Origin: Tubulanus polymorphus
Lineage: Eukaryota > Nemertea > Palaeonemertea > Tubulaniformes > Tubulanidae
Length of the DNA: 60,000 nucleotides
Direction of reading: 5' to 3'
Assembly (NCBI RefSeq): GCF_964204645.1
Contig: NC_134033.1
Location: 11,493,155 to 11,553,154 of the forward strand
The position numbers were made by a program, and so were the translations under genes. Below, piece by piece: positions 39,207 to 50,288 of this stretch. The notes beneath the pieces were generated by a model. It had not been told where the DNA came from. It saw only the letters and a program-made list of their open reading frames with translations, and did no database searches. How positions within the stretch are numbered: position 1 is the stretch's first letter; each line of letters starts with the position of its first letter.

Positions 39207-39797
39207 GCCCTTCAAACATTTACAATCATAGAGCGAAGTCTGTCCTGATAAAAATACTAAATTTCAAAGTGTTTACAGTCCATCCATGCATTAGTTAATT
39301 TTCAATCAAAAATGTCAGTAATTGTCAGTGGTGAATTCATGAACATGTGTGAGGACTGGTAAAACAAATATCTGAGGGTTGCAGACAGTTGATCGATAAC
39401 GATATATCAGTCCATCTTTAGTTTTATAGCCAATCTTACAATGATACGGAAATGGAAAGTTGACTACTTCCTTCTCCGTTCATCCCATTCAAACATTCAC
39501 AATTGTAGTGCGAAGTCTAGGCAATCTGTGCTGATAAAAATGCTAAATTTCTAAGTGTTTTGCAGTCCATTCATTAGTTCATTTTGAATTAAAAACGTCA
39601 GTAATTGTCAGTGGTGAATTCATGAACACGTGTGAGGACTGGTAAAACATATATCTGAGGGGTGCAGGGTCCAGACAGTTGAGGGGTGCAGGGTCCAGAC
39701 AGTTGAGGGGTGCAGGGTCCAGACAGTTGATCAATTATCGCTTTAGCCAATCTAACAATGACGGAAAAGGAAAGTTGACTACTTCCTTGTCCGTTCG
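39207..39797. repeat. Tandem duplication with internal 24-bp triplication
   Basis: Two adjacent units (39207-39483 and 39484-39797) align along their length, for example TCAGTAATTGTCAGTGGTGA in both. The second holds three perfect tandem copies of GAGGGGTGCAGGGTCCAGAC plus AGTT (24 bp each, 39657-39728), where the first has one diverged copy. Confidence 0.85.
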
Positions 39798-39915
39798 ATC
39801 AATTTAAAATTACGTCCTTGGAACGAGCTACGAAGCGAATTCGGAAGGCTGTAAATCCGGCTTTAATCGCTGTCTACATCCTGCCAGCTTTGTCATTATT
39901 CGCTCAGTCAATTAG

Positions 39916-40027
39916 GCGCGGAAATTTGCGCGCAAATTCCACTTGGCCGTAAACGTCTTCAACAACAAACTAAAAGCCGATAAGAATTCGTGGATAGCTA
40001 TGTATGTGTACACGCACTACCAGGCAG
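39916..40027 (+). CDS. Candidate internal exon with strong donor
   Basis: An open stretch of 37 codons lies between a possible acceptor (CAATTAG) and a strong donor (GCAG|GTAAGT). It reads KFHLAVNVFNNKLKADKNSW followed by IAMYVYTHYQA, which has the look of folded protein rather than random translation. It follows directly after the tandem duplication at 39.2-39.8 kb. No partner exon was identified and no family is recognised. Confidence 0.28.
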
Positions 40028-42264
40028 GTAAGTGGTTAGCGGCAAGCTCATATGAAATAGCACTCTGGAAATTAGTAAGTCCATTTGATAACAGACTTCG
40101 CGAGTTATTTCATATTTCCTGCTAGGCAAACATGGATTTCGTTGAGTTGTTCATCATTTTGCCTTTGAAGCGCGATATACATATCTTCAATAATTGCCAT
40201 AACTGTAGTATATAATTGCTCTAACTGTACTGCGCAATTTGTCCAGTTTGTCGCTAATAAATGTCCTTCACCTTTGAACCAGATTTTACAAATCAGTTAT
40301 CCTTATTACGGAAACGGACGTGCTCACAAAGCCGCGGCAGTTGAGGATCCATCAGGTGTGCTAGTAGTTCATCAGGGACGTGTTTTTAACCCTTCGGTTA
40401 CAGGAATGGTTTTTAAGAAGCACTCCTTGACCTAGGGGCGGTTTTCAGAACCCTAACAATGCTTTTGTGCCTGAGAAACTTATTTCAAATTTGTTCTGCT
40501 GATAACAAGTTAATCATACAATTCTCCACATCAGTATAGGTATATATCCATATATCCAGCAAATCTGACGGGAAAAATAGAAAATATGTAGAAATTCTAC
40601 TTCAAATCGAATTTTCAGTCATTTCTCAAAAAGCCAACATCCAAACAGGTATGTAAGAAGGTTTCTGATCAACCAAACCTGTAACTTAAGGGTTAATTTC
40701 TCAAGACTTACATAGTCAACATCTTGCATGTACTTAAGCCAGGGACAGTAGGCGCATTACAATATAGTTTTAAAAAATATCTTAATTTTTTTGCCAATTT
40801 TTGTGAGATTTGAACAAATGGTTAACTGGTAATTCCCGTGACAGCGGATTAAGATACCAGTAATGATGTGAATTTTGGCCCAGTCCGATTCAAGTAGACA
40901 ACAGTGCCTGCATTAATGCGCGTAAGCATTGGCTAGGATAATGTGTGCACTAACTATTTCGACCCATATCGTACTTGGACCCAAATTCTTACGCGATGGA
41001 ATCTGCCTTGTGTCCCCTGCTTAGGTCATCTCTCTTCCTCCGTAGTCAAATCAAGACTCAAAAAGTCCATGGTCAAATGCTGTATCGCCATAGTCAGTTT
41101 TAAGACAGCTAAACCGTTGTCAGATTCTAAAACATTGCGTCCAATAAAATGACAATTTACAACATGAAAATTTCCTCGTTACGACATTTGGAAGACGTCA
41201 CCGCCAAGCGCAAGATATACCCACGAAGCTCGAGCTGAACTAACCTTTTCGTAAAACTCAAGAACATGTGATATTTTTATTTCACTATAGAAATCACCAA
41301 TACTTAGAGAGATTGAGAGAGATAGAGAGAGAATTTCATACGGTATTTATGCACATAAAATACACAGGACAAAGAACACATGGAAAGATATAGAGGACTC
41401 ATTTGTTAATAAATCACTGAATAATAATCCAATCATCGATTGTATTTATATCATCACTATAATAGCTACATTATATATTACATATACACTTCTTAATTGT
41501 ATGCTATCCATTGCTAACTTTCATTCGGGGCTCAGGGCCAATATGACAGACCAAAAACCTATTGACCGAAAGCTCCATTATGTTGGCCAACATGAAATAT
41601 AGCAATTGATGACATGTTAATAAACAAATCAATCCGCTATTTCTATAGGCCTTATTCACATGACTCACTGCAGTCATAATGTCCAGTCAAGCGCGCTGTC
41701 TTCTGTGGCTTACTGAAGTTACAAGTCACAGTTGAAAAGACAATATGACATGCGAACAATACATGTGATATCTGTGAATAAGATCTATTGGTTCATAGCT
41801 TACTCAGCTGATATGAGCCTCTGACCAATGAATAAGCAATATGATATTAGCAGCATAGTATTCTCATAATGGCCAAGATGTAGCTGGGCTCATAGTTGTC
41901 AACTATTTTTATGATGTTGACAGTTCAGACTTATATACACACGGTCATTTGAAAACATTTGTCATTTTGAGGAATTGAAAGTAATTTTCACACGTAAAAA
42001 AACAGCTGAGGAGACAATATGACACCTTGCAGTACACCGTACCCGAGTATCGCTACATGATATCAGCATCGATAAGATGTGTTCGCAGTTTATTTATAAG
42101 TAACCATACAAATATTTATCAATAACTGTAACAGCATCATTCCCGAAATCCCCGCGAATAAAAAACAATGTTTAAATTTTAGAATACCCTGTGACGATTG
42201 TTGCAGCAAGAAAGCGATTTTTGATTTGACGTTTGATTCCAGTTGATCGCGCATGGTTACAATG

Positions 42265-42373
42265 AACCGATCTTAGAGACTGGTTTAAACTTAAACCCGA
42301 GGACTAACTCAATGGACTCATAGTTGAGTTAATACCACAGGTTTAAGTTTAAACTGATCTATAAAACAGGCCT
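42265..42373. repeat. Hairpin repeat, diverged copy
   Basis: Same layout as the 17.1 kb hairpin: GAGACTGGTTTAAACTTAAA at the left, and a mirrored TTTAAACTGATCTATAAAAC at the right. The arms are more diverged. Confidence 0.65.
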
Positions 42374-43122
42374 GAGGATTATAAACGGTTCATTACAATA
42401 GGAGTTACTTATGAATCAGAGGCCAAATTCACGAAGTTTGCTCAACAGCGGTCATTTGATCCGTGCGATTCTCTGAAACCAGTGAATTATCTAAGATCAG
42501 TGATGATTAGATCAAATTTGAGAATTAATCCATATATTCCAAAGTCTGGAATCAAGCCTTCAGACTATCACTGCTATAGTATGAAAAGTGTGGAAAAACA
42601 CTTTTTGAATTGGAAGACCGGTGATATGTCTGAATGGGCGGGGCCCAGGCAGCAGATCAATATCTGAATAAGTTTGAAATGCAAGATTTTATCACGGATC
42701 ATTTCAGAATCATCCAAAATCAAATATTTGCTGGACAATACTGATAAAGGCGAATTTTATTATGTAACCGAGCATGATCACTTGGACTGAATGACGCTGA
42801 GATTCTTAGACTTTCAATTTCCGAAGTAAAAACAAATATATATACGTATTTCAGCAAAAAAAAAAAAATTTTATCAATACTAAAAGAGAACAATAAACAA
42901 TTCTTTTCCAAAAATGTACGACTTGTGACCCACTCTATGTTGAGACAATGGAACTAGTTTGACATGAGCATAAAACGCGTTAGTCAGAAAAATCTACTGA
43001 TTGATCGAAAACACCGGAACGGTTTTATAGGTGTATACTATTTCAACCAATAAACCATCCATTCCACAGTCATCAATTAAGATCTGGCTCAAGGAACTCT
43101 AATTCGCAACTGTGGAACTAGA

Positions 43123-43222
43123 TCCAGTTCCACAGTTGTGAGTTTAAGGTAAAATCAGTTCACTTTCAATGAGTTAACTCCGAGTCAAATCTTAACTCAC
43201 AACTGTAGAACTGTGCACCTGG
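43123..43222. repeat. CCAGTTCCACAG palindrome, complete copy
   Basis: CCAGTTCCACAGTTGTGAGT at the left and AACTCACAACTGTAGAACTG at the right, with an inner pair GAGTTAACTC. A half copy ends just before it. Confidence 0.75.
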
Positions 43223-43439
43223 ATGCTGGTCTAGAAAACCGGCCCACGGGGTATGTAAGTACAAAAATGTCGGGATGGATCCGACGAAAATGGCACACTA
43301 GACGTAGTACTGATTACTAATTGCGACGATTGATCGCAACAATTTCGCCCTTGTTGGACACTACAAGACGGTCGTTTAGGTTTAAAATACCAATCAGTTT
43401 TTCTACAAATATCGAATGTCTAGTCCGTATAAATTCGCG

Positions 43440-43558
43440 ATAATTTGTTTAAATACTCTCGGCCACGTCGTCGGCCAATCACCAACGGTCGCTTGAGACA
43501 GTTATTTTCAAATGCATTTATATTTTGCGAACGTAAAGTCGAAGTTTCTATTGGCAGG
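43440..43558 (+). promoter_or_regulatory. Candidate plus-strand 5' UTR exon with CCAAT box
   Basis: GGCCAATCA near 43,477 resembles a CCAAT box. About 80 bases later the sequence TTGGCAG|GTAAGA gives a strong donor at 43558. No coding exon was connected to it. Confidence 0.2.
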
Positions 43559-43813
43559 TAAGATCCACGCACGCGCGCAGCGATAACCACAGTTTCTTGT
43601 CATTACCGCGGAAATAACTGTCGTAGATTATTCGAAAAAACAATATCGGCAGGTAACAACAACGGAAATAATACCGGGCTATGAATGCGAGAAACAGGGA
43701 GAAATGGACAAGGGGGAAATATTGCCATTATCATCATAACTATACATTAACCACATCAGACAAGTCCGGCGAAATGATGAGTCTTGTTGTCACTTTCCAT
43801 TCATTTTTCTACT

Positions 43814-45640
43814 AATATATATATATATATATATACATATATATATCAGACATATTCACATATACATGCATGTCCAATTCAATCGATTAAAAGCCTCGTC
43901 TAGACTCGAGAGCGAATACAGATTTTGAGTGTCTACACTTATTATTACTATTTTCATATTCAAGTGAAAAAAGAGGCAATCCGATGAGTTGGCGCTGATC
44001 TGATGACGCGCGCCAAAACCGGCAGTTCTCGATCAATCCACATTTGTAAAATCCGGTTTCCTCTTAACGCGACAAACACCGATAAAAACAACACAGAAAT
44101 GACCGGCGTCTAAATTAGCTTACATCTCAGTTTAGACACCAATTAGTGCAGAACGCAGATTGATCGAAAACCCCGTTCAGCCTGACCCTGGTCCAGACGA
44201 GGTTTAACGTTTTACAGTTCATACACGTATACGTGGATATATTGATAATATATATATATATATATACATATATATTTATGGTAATTTGTTTGTTTGTAAC
44301 ATACACGAGCAGCGAGACACACGTCAAAATGCGAATGACAATGAGCAACAAATATATATATATATAGATATAGATATGACACTCGAAACCGACTGCAGAT
44401 TTTCCTATTTATTCATCTGCTAAAAATTGACACAAACACATTTCATTCAGTCGTGAAAAATAACCAATAATGATATAATAATCATCATACAAATCTCACA
44501 GTCACAATTTCATACATGCAGCAATTTCTTCTTTTTTTTCGTCGCCCATTAAAAAAATGAAGAACTGAAACAAGTTCTCACCATCATCGCGTGGACTGAT
44601 ACTGATGTGTTATTGTAGCGAATATCGCGGGTAAAAAATTTTTAGACCCGTAACGAAACTTAACAATAAACCGAATTATCCACGGGCAAATTTGACCGGG
44701 TATAGAAATGCTCGCGCGATTGCATATATTTATTCATTAACTCCAAATCAAATTTTCAAAACACAGCCGTGGAACTGAGAGCTCAACCGCAGTTGCGGGA
44801 TATGCTTCGTATTGTTAGGCAACAATTTCGATTGGGACCTTCTGCGCGTGTATACAAATATACAGAGAAACACCATCTCGACAAAATCAGCAACGTGTGC
44901 GCCGGTAAAATCAATTCAATTTTGCCGCAAACAGCAGCAACAATGGGTAACATTGCGATATTAAACGAAAGTTTGCGGTACTGTTTGAAAAACGGGCCAG
45001 CCCGAACATCGGTACAGGTAAAAATCACCTGTGGTTATATCGAAAACTGTACTGCTATTGCGAAGAAAGAAACTTCTTTTTCAATATTTCTAAGAAGACA
45101 TCGTCTATGGAGGAAGTTCATTTTTTCAGTTAACCGTTTTAAGCTATATACATATCATCGCATCGTATGCAGTTGTTATCAATAATAAGGAAGTTGATTT
45201 GAAAAAACGACGAGACAGGAATGAAGTTCAGACAGATCTCGACGAAAATATCGAAACCTCATTTCTATTAATATAAATCCTGTCAACGTTTCAAATAATG
45301 TATATAGTGATCGGAAGGAAAATGAAAAACCTGGAAAAAGAATTTCATTCTACAGGATCGAGTTCCACAGTTCACGGGTTAAATTTGAAACTTACGAGTC
45401 GAAATATTTCATTTTCAATCAATCGTTTCGCTCTTCGAAGTCAAATGTTAACTCACAACTCTGGAACTGGGTCCTCAGAGAAATAAGAAGCTATATTATA
45501 TAAGATAATATGTAAGAAAGGAGGATTATAAATAAGGCGGGTTGGAAGCACTATTTGTATTATGTATAAAGAGAAGCAGTTCTATATATATATATATAAC
45601 ATATACATCTATGTATATATACATATATACATATGATAGA
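43814..45640. repeat. Cluster of (TA)n microsatellites
   Basis: TA repeats occur at 43814-43846, 44248-44275, 44350-44366 and about 45580-45600. Single tracts of other types elsewhere are a G14 run at 28444-28457, (CT)n near 24956, (TC)n near 32057, GAGA near 41308 and TTG repeats near 5673. Confidence 0.8.
45355..45474. repeat. CCAGTTCCACAG palindrome, 120-bp copy
   Basis: Left arm GAGTTCCACAGTTCACGGGT pairs with right arm TTAACTCACAACTCTGGAAC. The interior is longer than in other copies. Confidence 0.65.
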
Positions 45641-46437
45641 TAGATAATTAGACTAGTTAATAGATACATTAGCAGTAAGGGAATAATTTTCTCGTACTCA
45701 ACGCAAATGCAAATGAATTTCTTCCGTTCAATGATCAGTTAGAAATCAGAAATATAGATAATATAATATATTGCTATCGTATGAAAACGTGATAAGTTTT
45801 TATGGGATATTTTCATTAGAATACTAGCTCATTCACTCGTTTGATAATGCAGTCCGTGATTGATCAAAATGGCAGGATGAATTTCTAGCTGATGAAATTC
45901 AAAACCTGACAATCTTACGAGTCGCAGAATTTCAGCTGATCATCGTTCGTCCTCGAACAATTGCCTTGTCGATAAATCTGATGAAAAACCTATTAGATGC
46001 CTTTTTGCGTGAAAATTGCCCGCATTTTCGATTAAAGAACTGCCTTTCAAAAATTCCTGGCAATGGACTTAAAAATGACTGGTAGAGCATTTCCATAGAA
46101 CACACATTTGACAACCAGTCACCACACTGACCACTGGTCTAATACAAGAACAACCAACAAACTTCGTCAATCACCATTTCTCGGTGGTTTGACAAACGAC
46201 CAGCTCATTTTCACATTCGCGTAATACGCAAAACAAAAGATTAACCGTCAGTAAAACTACTCGATCAGGAATAGAATCTGCGCATCGATCAAATCGATTT
46301 CGGTCAATCCGATAAGCCTTTTTCAATCAAATATTAACCTATTCCAGTCACAGCACGATCCCGGCTAAACCAACGCGGTGACCTTCGCTTTTCTAGACAA
46401 ATAGCGGTGTTCGATCTTACGCATTTCACTCGTGTCA

Positions 46438-46700
46438 GCCATCTTGGAATACGGTCTGGATTATAGCGATCCTGATCAATCGTCAGACTAGAGGTCGATG
46501 TTATGCAGATCACTGCGTCGGCCATCTTCAAACTAAGTATAAACCTCGGTGACCGTACCTGATCAGACGGTGTTTACGGATAATAATTCCGACTGACGTT
46601 TGTTTTCACTCAGTCGTTAAATCGTGATAACTGAAGTTCGCCCACAGTCTACGTACGTACGTGCGGTCGACCGACCGACATGTCACGAATTGCCTCTTAC
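46438..46700 (-). promoter_or_regulatory. Candidate minus-strand promoter and 5' UTR
   Basis: On the minus strand a CpG-containing stretch (46,560-46,700) ends at a donor-like GATCAG|GTACGG (46559). It is followed by two AAGATGGC motifs (46521-46528 and 46438-46445), the core of YY1 sites that commonly sit just downstream of animal transcription starts in sense orientation. It could serve the FARP gene as a distant first exon, but no connecting exons were seen. Confidence 0.3.
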
Positions 46701-49700
46701 AAACCTCTTACTAATCGTATATAACCGATGATAGTCATTAGGACACAGTAGAAACATTATCAACTAAACTGAGTGCGTTTTATATCCGGCGTATTTCCCA
46801 TTTTCGTTTTTTTTAAATCGTTCACACACTAGATGGTGGCATGTGTAGGGCTCGACTTGACGTTATCAAACGCGGCTCGAAACCAATTTCACGCAATCAT
46901 GAATTTGGAAAATGTCTAATGATTATTCGCGCAATAGAGAAAAAAACTGCGACGACGAAACAAGTCGAAAAGTTTCAAATGAGAGAAAAGAAGCAATATT
47001 TTCACCAGGGTCATGAGACAAATGTTAAGTTTTTTTTAGATATCAACTATCAAATCAATTATCTACTACCATCAGACCATCACAATTTTTTTTTTACCCA
47101 ACAAATATTCTCTAAAATGCAGCATCTGCAATGTGGATATGTTTACTTTGATATTATCTAAACATAAAAAATTTATACGAAAAAGGCAAAAAACTTCTTG
47201 GTCGGGGCTATAGAAAAAAGATCTAGGGCTTCTCAATCCAATTAATTTTGGAGAGCCTTTCGGTCCTCAGCGTTATTATTGACTTTGACATTCATTCATT
47301 ACTCAAACAATATGATTGCACTAATTTGATTCCCAGTGTGATTTTATGAACGATCTTATTATATACAAATGGAATGGCAAATTCTCCTCCTTAGTTCTCA
47401 TATTCTTCATAATACGTACAAAATTTCCACAATTCTAAATTTCAGATCTACATTGCTTTGCCTACCGTTTAGAAAGATATATCTGCGCTACTATTGCCAG
47501 TTTTCAAGCATTTGTACGCTAAAATGCCACAGGATATTTTCTAGACTAACCACAGTTCTTAGGATAAATGAAACTATGTAAAATACAGGGGTGCATTATT
47601 CCGAGCACTATTTCCGAGCCCTTCGTCAACTCAGGAATTTCCGTGTCTCAATTCATAGAAGAGTTTAAGCTTTCAACGGTTAAAATTGAATTTGTCGTCC
47701 TTGTAGAAAACACGAAGTTGCCAATAACAACAGGCGTATTGGAAGCAATTTTTAATTGCTGCGGCCAAATGCAGATTTTGGACAGGTTCTCTAGATATTG
47801 CTGCGGCGAATTTACTTACATTTTTTTCAAAAAGATGGTATTCAAAGAAAAAAGTAAATCATTCAGTAAATTATTGCCGCGGCTGCAGTCGCTGCACTTC
47901 CAACACCACTGAGCAATCAAACCAAAAATGCGAGAGATATACTTTTTCAATCGCTATCTCATTACGAGATCATCCTAAAATTCAAATTTTTTCCCTGAAA
48001 AATGATTGACCTGCACTTAGCATTGCTTCTCCTACTTCTATTCAGGTCCAGAACGCCTTTTGAGATGGCCGAATACCCCTCCTGATAAACATTGAAAATA
48101 AGAACAGAATGACAGAAAATAAAGCGCCTGTTATTAAGTGTATAATGCCTTTCGAAGTTTTTGATTAGATTTTTTTCTCATATATACACAATATATCACA
48201 ATAAAAATACTATTAATATGAAAGTATAGCCATAAATAAATATATATATATGCAAAACACAACAACAAAATACTTAAATCTTTGATTTTACTTTTCACAC
48301 AACCACATATGGGCCAGTGCATACATTGCTTAGATCTTTAACAGGACTGAACTGATTTTGTTCTTATCACCGAAGGATGGATCTAGGAAATGATGAAAGA
48401 CTACGCAGAGGAAATGTTCAGAATTAGGTACAAGCATAGACTTTCTCCAGACTTCTAAGGAAAATATTGGCATGTATATCAATATATCCCTATTTTAAGA
48501 TCAAAAGAGATCAGTCTGACAATTTGTATTATATGATGAACTGAATCCAATCGCGGAAATTTGCGATGAAGGTGTCATCTAGTGACCTGAGAGATGGCGG
48601 TTACTGACTAGTTCAAATATTTCACTCCAGGTGGCAGTACGATCAGGTCCTACATCTATGTATAAAATTGATAATAAATTGCCATGAATCAAGAAATCAT
48701 CGATCAATTAAATATAATATAACAATAAAATAAACGTAAAATAAAATTGACATAAAAACTTTTAAGAAAATATTCTCCTGTAACTGCTAATAAGAACTTG
48801 CATGTAAGAGAAGCACCTACCGAAATCTGACTGACTAGTTTAGCTTAAATCAACTTAAAACAAAATAACAAAACCTATAAATATAATATATACACATATA
48901 CGAAAACCATCACTTTCATAATATACGATATTGATTTCTGGTAATAATAAGCATAATACCAATAATAAAGATGATAAATTAATAGATTTCTTTTTTGAGA
49001 TTTTAGTTTATCCTCGGTATGAAATTTGCATTCACACATTCACATATCTGCGTACGTAGGTTCAATCTAGAATGTCTTAACATGTCAAGCAGTGCGTCTA
49101 GCTCAAGCCTGCTTTGCTTGAGACCAAATCATGAGGGACTGTCAACTGGCGGGTTTAAGTATATCGTAACGATGCCTATCTTCCATAAAGCCCTAGAGCT
49201 GAATAGGGGAGTACTACAACAGCCCCCTGATTACAGTTAGTCCCCAAATTTATTCAGCTTTATGACCAGAGTCAGTTTATCTTCATCATTTGTTAAGAGA
49301 AATCGCCCTTCCGGTCCCAGGTAAGGTTTATCCATTTTATTTCATTCTAGTCAGAATCTTTCTATCTTCAACCAGAATAACACTGAGTGTTCGGTTAAAT
49401 GTAGATGGCAGCACAGTATGATAGAGTGAAACTCAAGTTTTAATGCATAATGCGATACACTTTTCCATACAGTATGACTGGAAAGAGTGAAAAATGATGG
49501 ATCTTAAGAAGGTACATTGATGGTTTCAACAAATAATGAATAAGTTTTCAACAACATATTTCAACTTAGTACTAAATGACTATCTTAGCAGTGTAGCAGC
49601 TATATGACCGATGCAGCTACCGAGCTACGTGGAGCTACGACGCAGCTACCGAAGATGCATCTTTGCCTCACGTCTAGAGATCAGCTCAGTAAAAATAGCA

Positions 49701-49996
49701 GTTGAAAAATGGCGTAACAAACGCACTCTATATTCGTAATACGTTTCCTACCCCCCAAAAAACAGAGAATTCCCCCCGGAAAAAAACCAACTGAGAATAT
49801 CGTCCGCACGTGCGTCAAAACCCCTTAGAACCCTCAATGACAATGCACAATATCGTAAGAAGTTGACGGGAAAAAAATTCGGGGTGAAACGATTAAAAAT
49901 CCCCACCCAAACCCTGAATATGAGGTAATAAAACACCCATATCAGATATCGTCTAAACAAATAGATAATACCAGTACCTTAAACCCCGCTTAATCT
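46701..49996. other. Non-coding interval downstream of the 50 kb gene
   Basis: AT-rich. Frames of 106 and 114 codons at 46,841 and 47,568 (plus) have no splice context or recognised motif. I see no element with clear ends. Confidence 0.5.
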
Positions 49997-50094
49997 AGGA
50001 CCTGGTTTCATAGACTGGTATTATCTTTATTGGAAGTTAAGTGAATTGAGTTAGTCCCGGTTGACGATAAATACCAGCCTATAAAAACCAGGCC
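49997..50094. repeat. Hairpin repeat next to the 50 kb stop codon
   Basis: CCTGGTTTCATAGACTGGTA at the left mirrors TACCAGCCTATAAAAACCAGG at the right. It lies in the presumed 3' UTR of the minus-strand gene and contains that gene's nearest AATAAA. Confidence 0.7.
50026..50031 (-). terminator. Likely poly(A) signal of the 50-58 kb gene
   Basis: TTTATT on the plus strand reads AATAAA on the gene strand, about 260 bases after the stop at 50,289. It lies inside a copy of the hairpin element at 49,997-50,094. Confidence 0.45.
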
Positions 50095-50288
50095 GATGAA
50101 ATTCCGCAGTCCATGAAAGAAACCCGGAATAAACATCATTTTTCACACGGATAAACATTGACCGTAGTTGGACCGTGAAAAATATCTGGACAAAATTGAA
50201 ATCGAGTTTCAACCGGTCCCGATTAAGCGAGGTGTCGTATGAAATAGCCGCCGCGTCGGTACGAATGAGGAAGATACGTTTGTATATT

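Larger units (their letters stand above)
40028..46437. other. Non-coding interval rich in small repeats
   Basis: Holds palindromes and TA microsatellites listed separately. The longest frame (138 codons from 44,769, plus) lacks recognisable features. Confidence 0.5.

Noticed and set aside
44769-45185. 138-codon plus-strand frame
   Set aside because: No recognisable motif or conserved composition. A GTAAAA donor lies inside it and a frame is open on the other strand too.
46841-47161. 106-codon plus-strand frame
   Set aside because: Contains long T and A runs encoding Phe and Lys. Composition matches non-coding flank.
47568-47912. 114-codon plus-strand frame
   Set aside because: AT-rich, no splice context, no family recognised. 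Probably chance.
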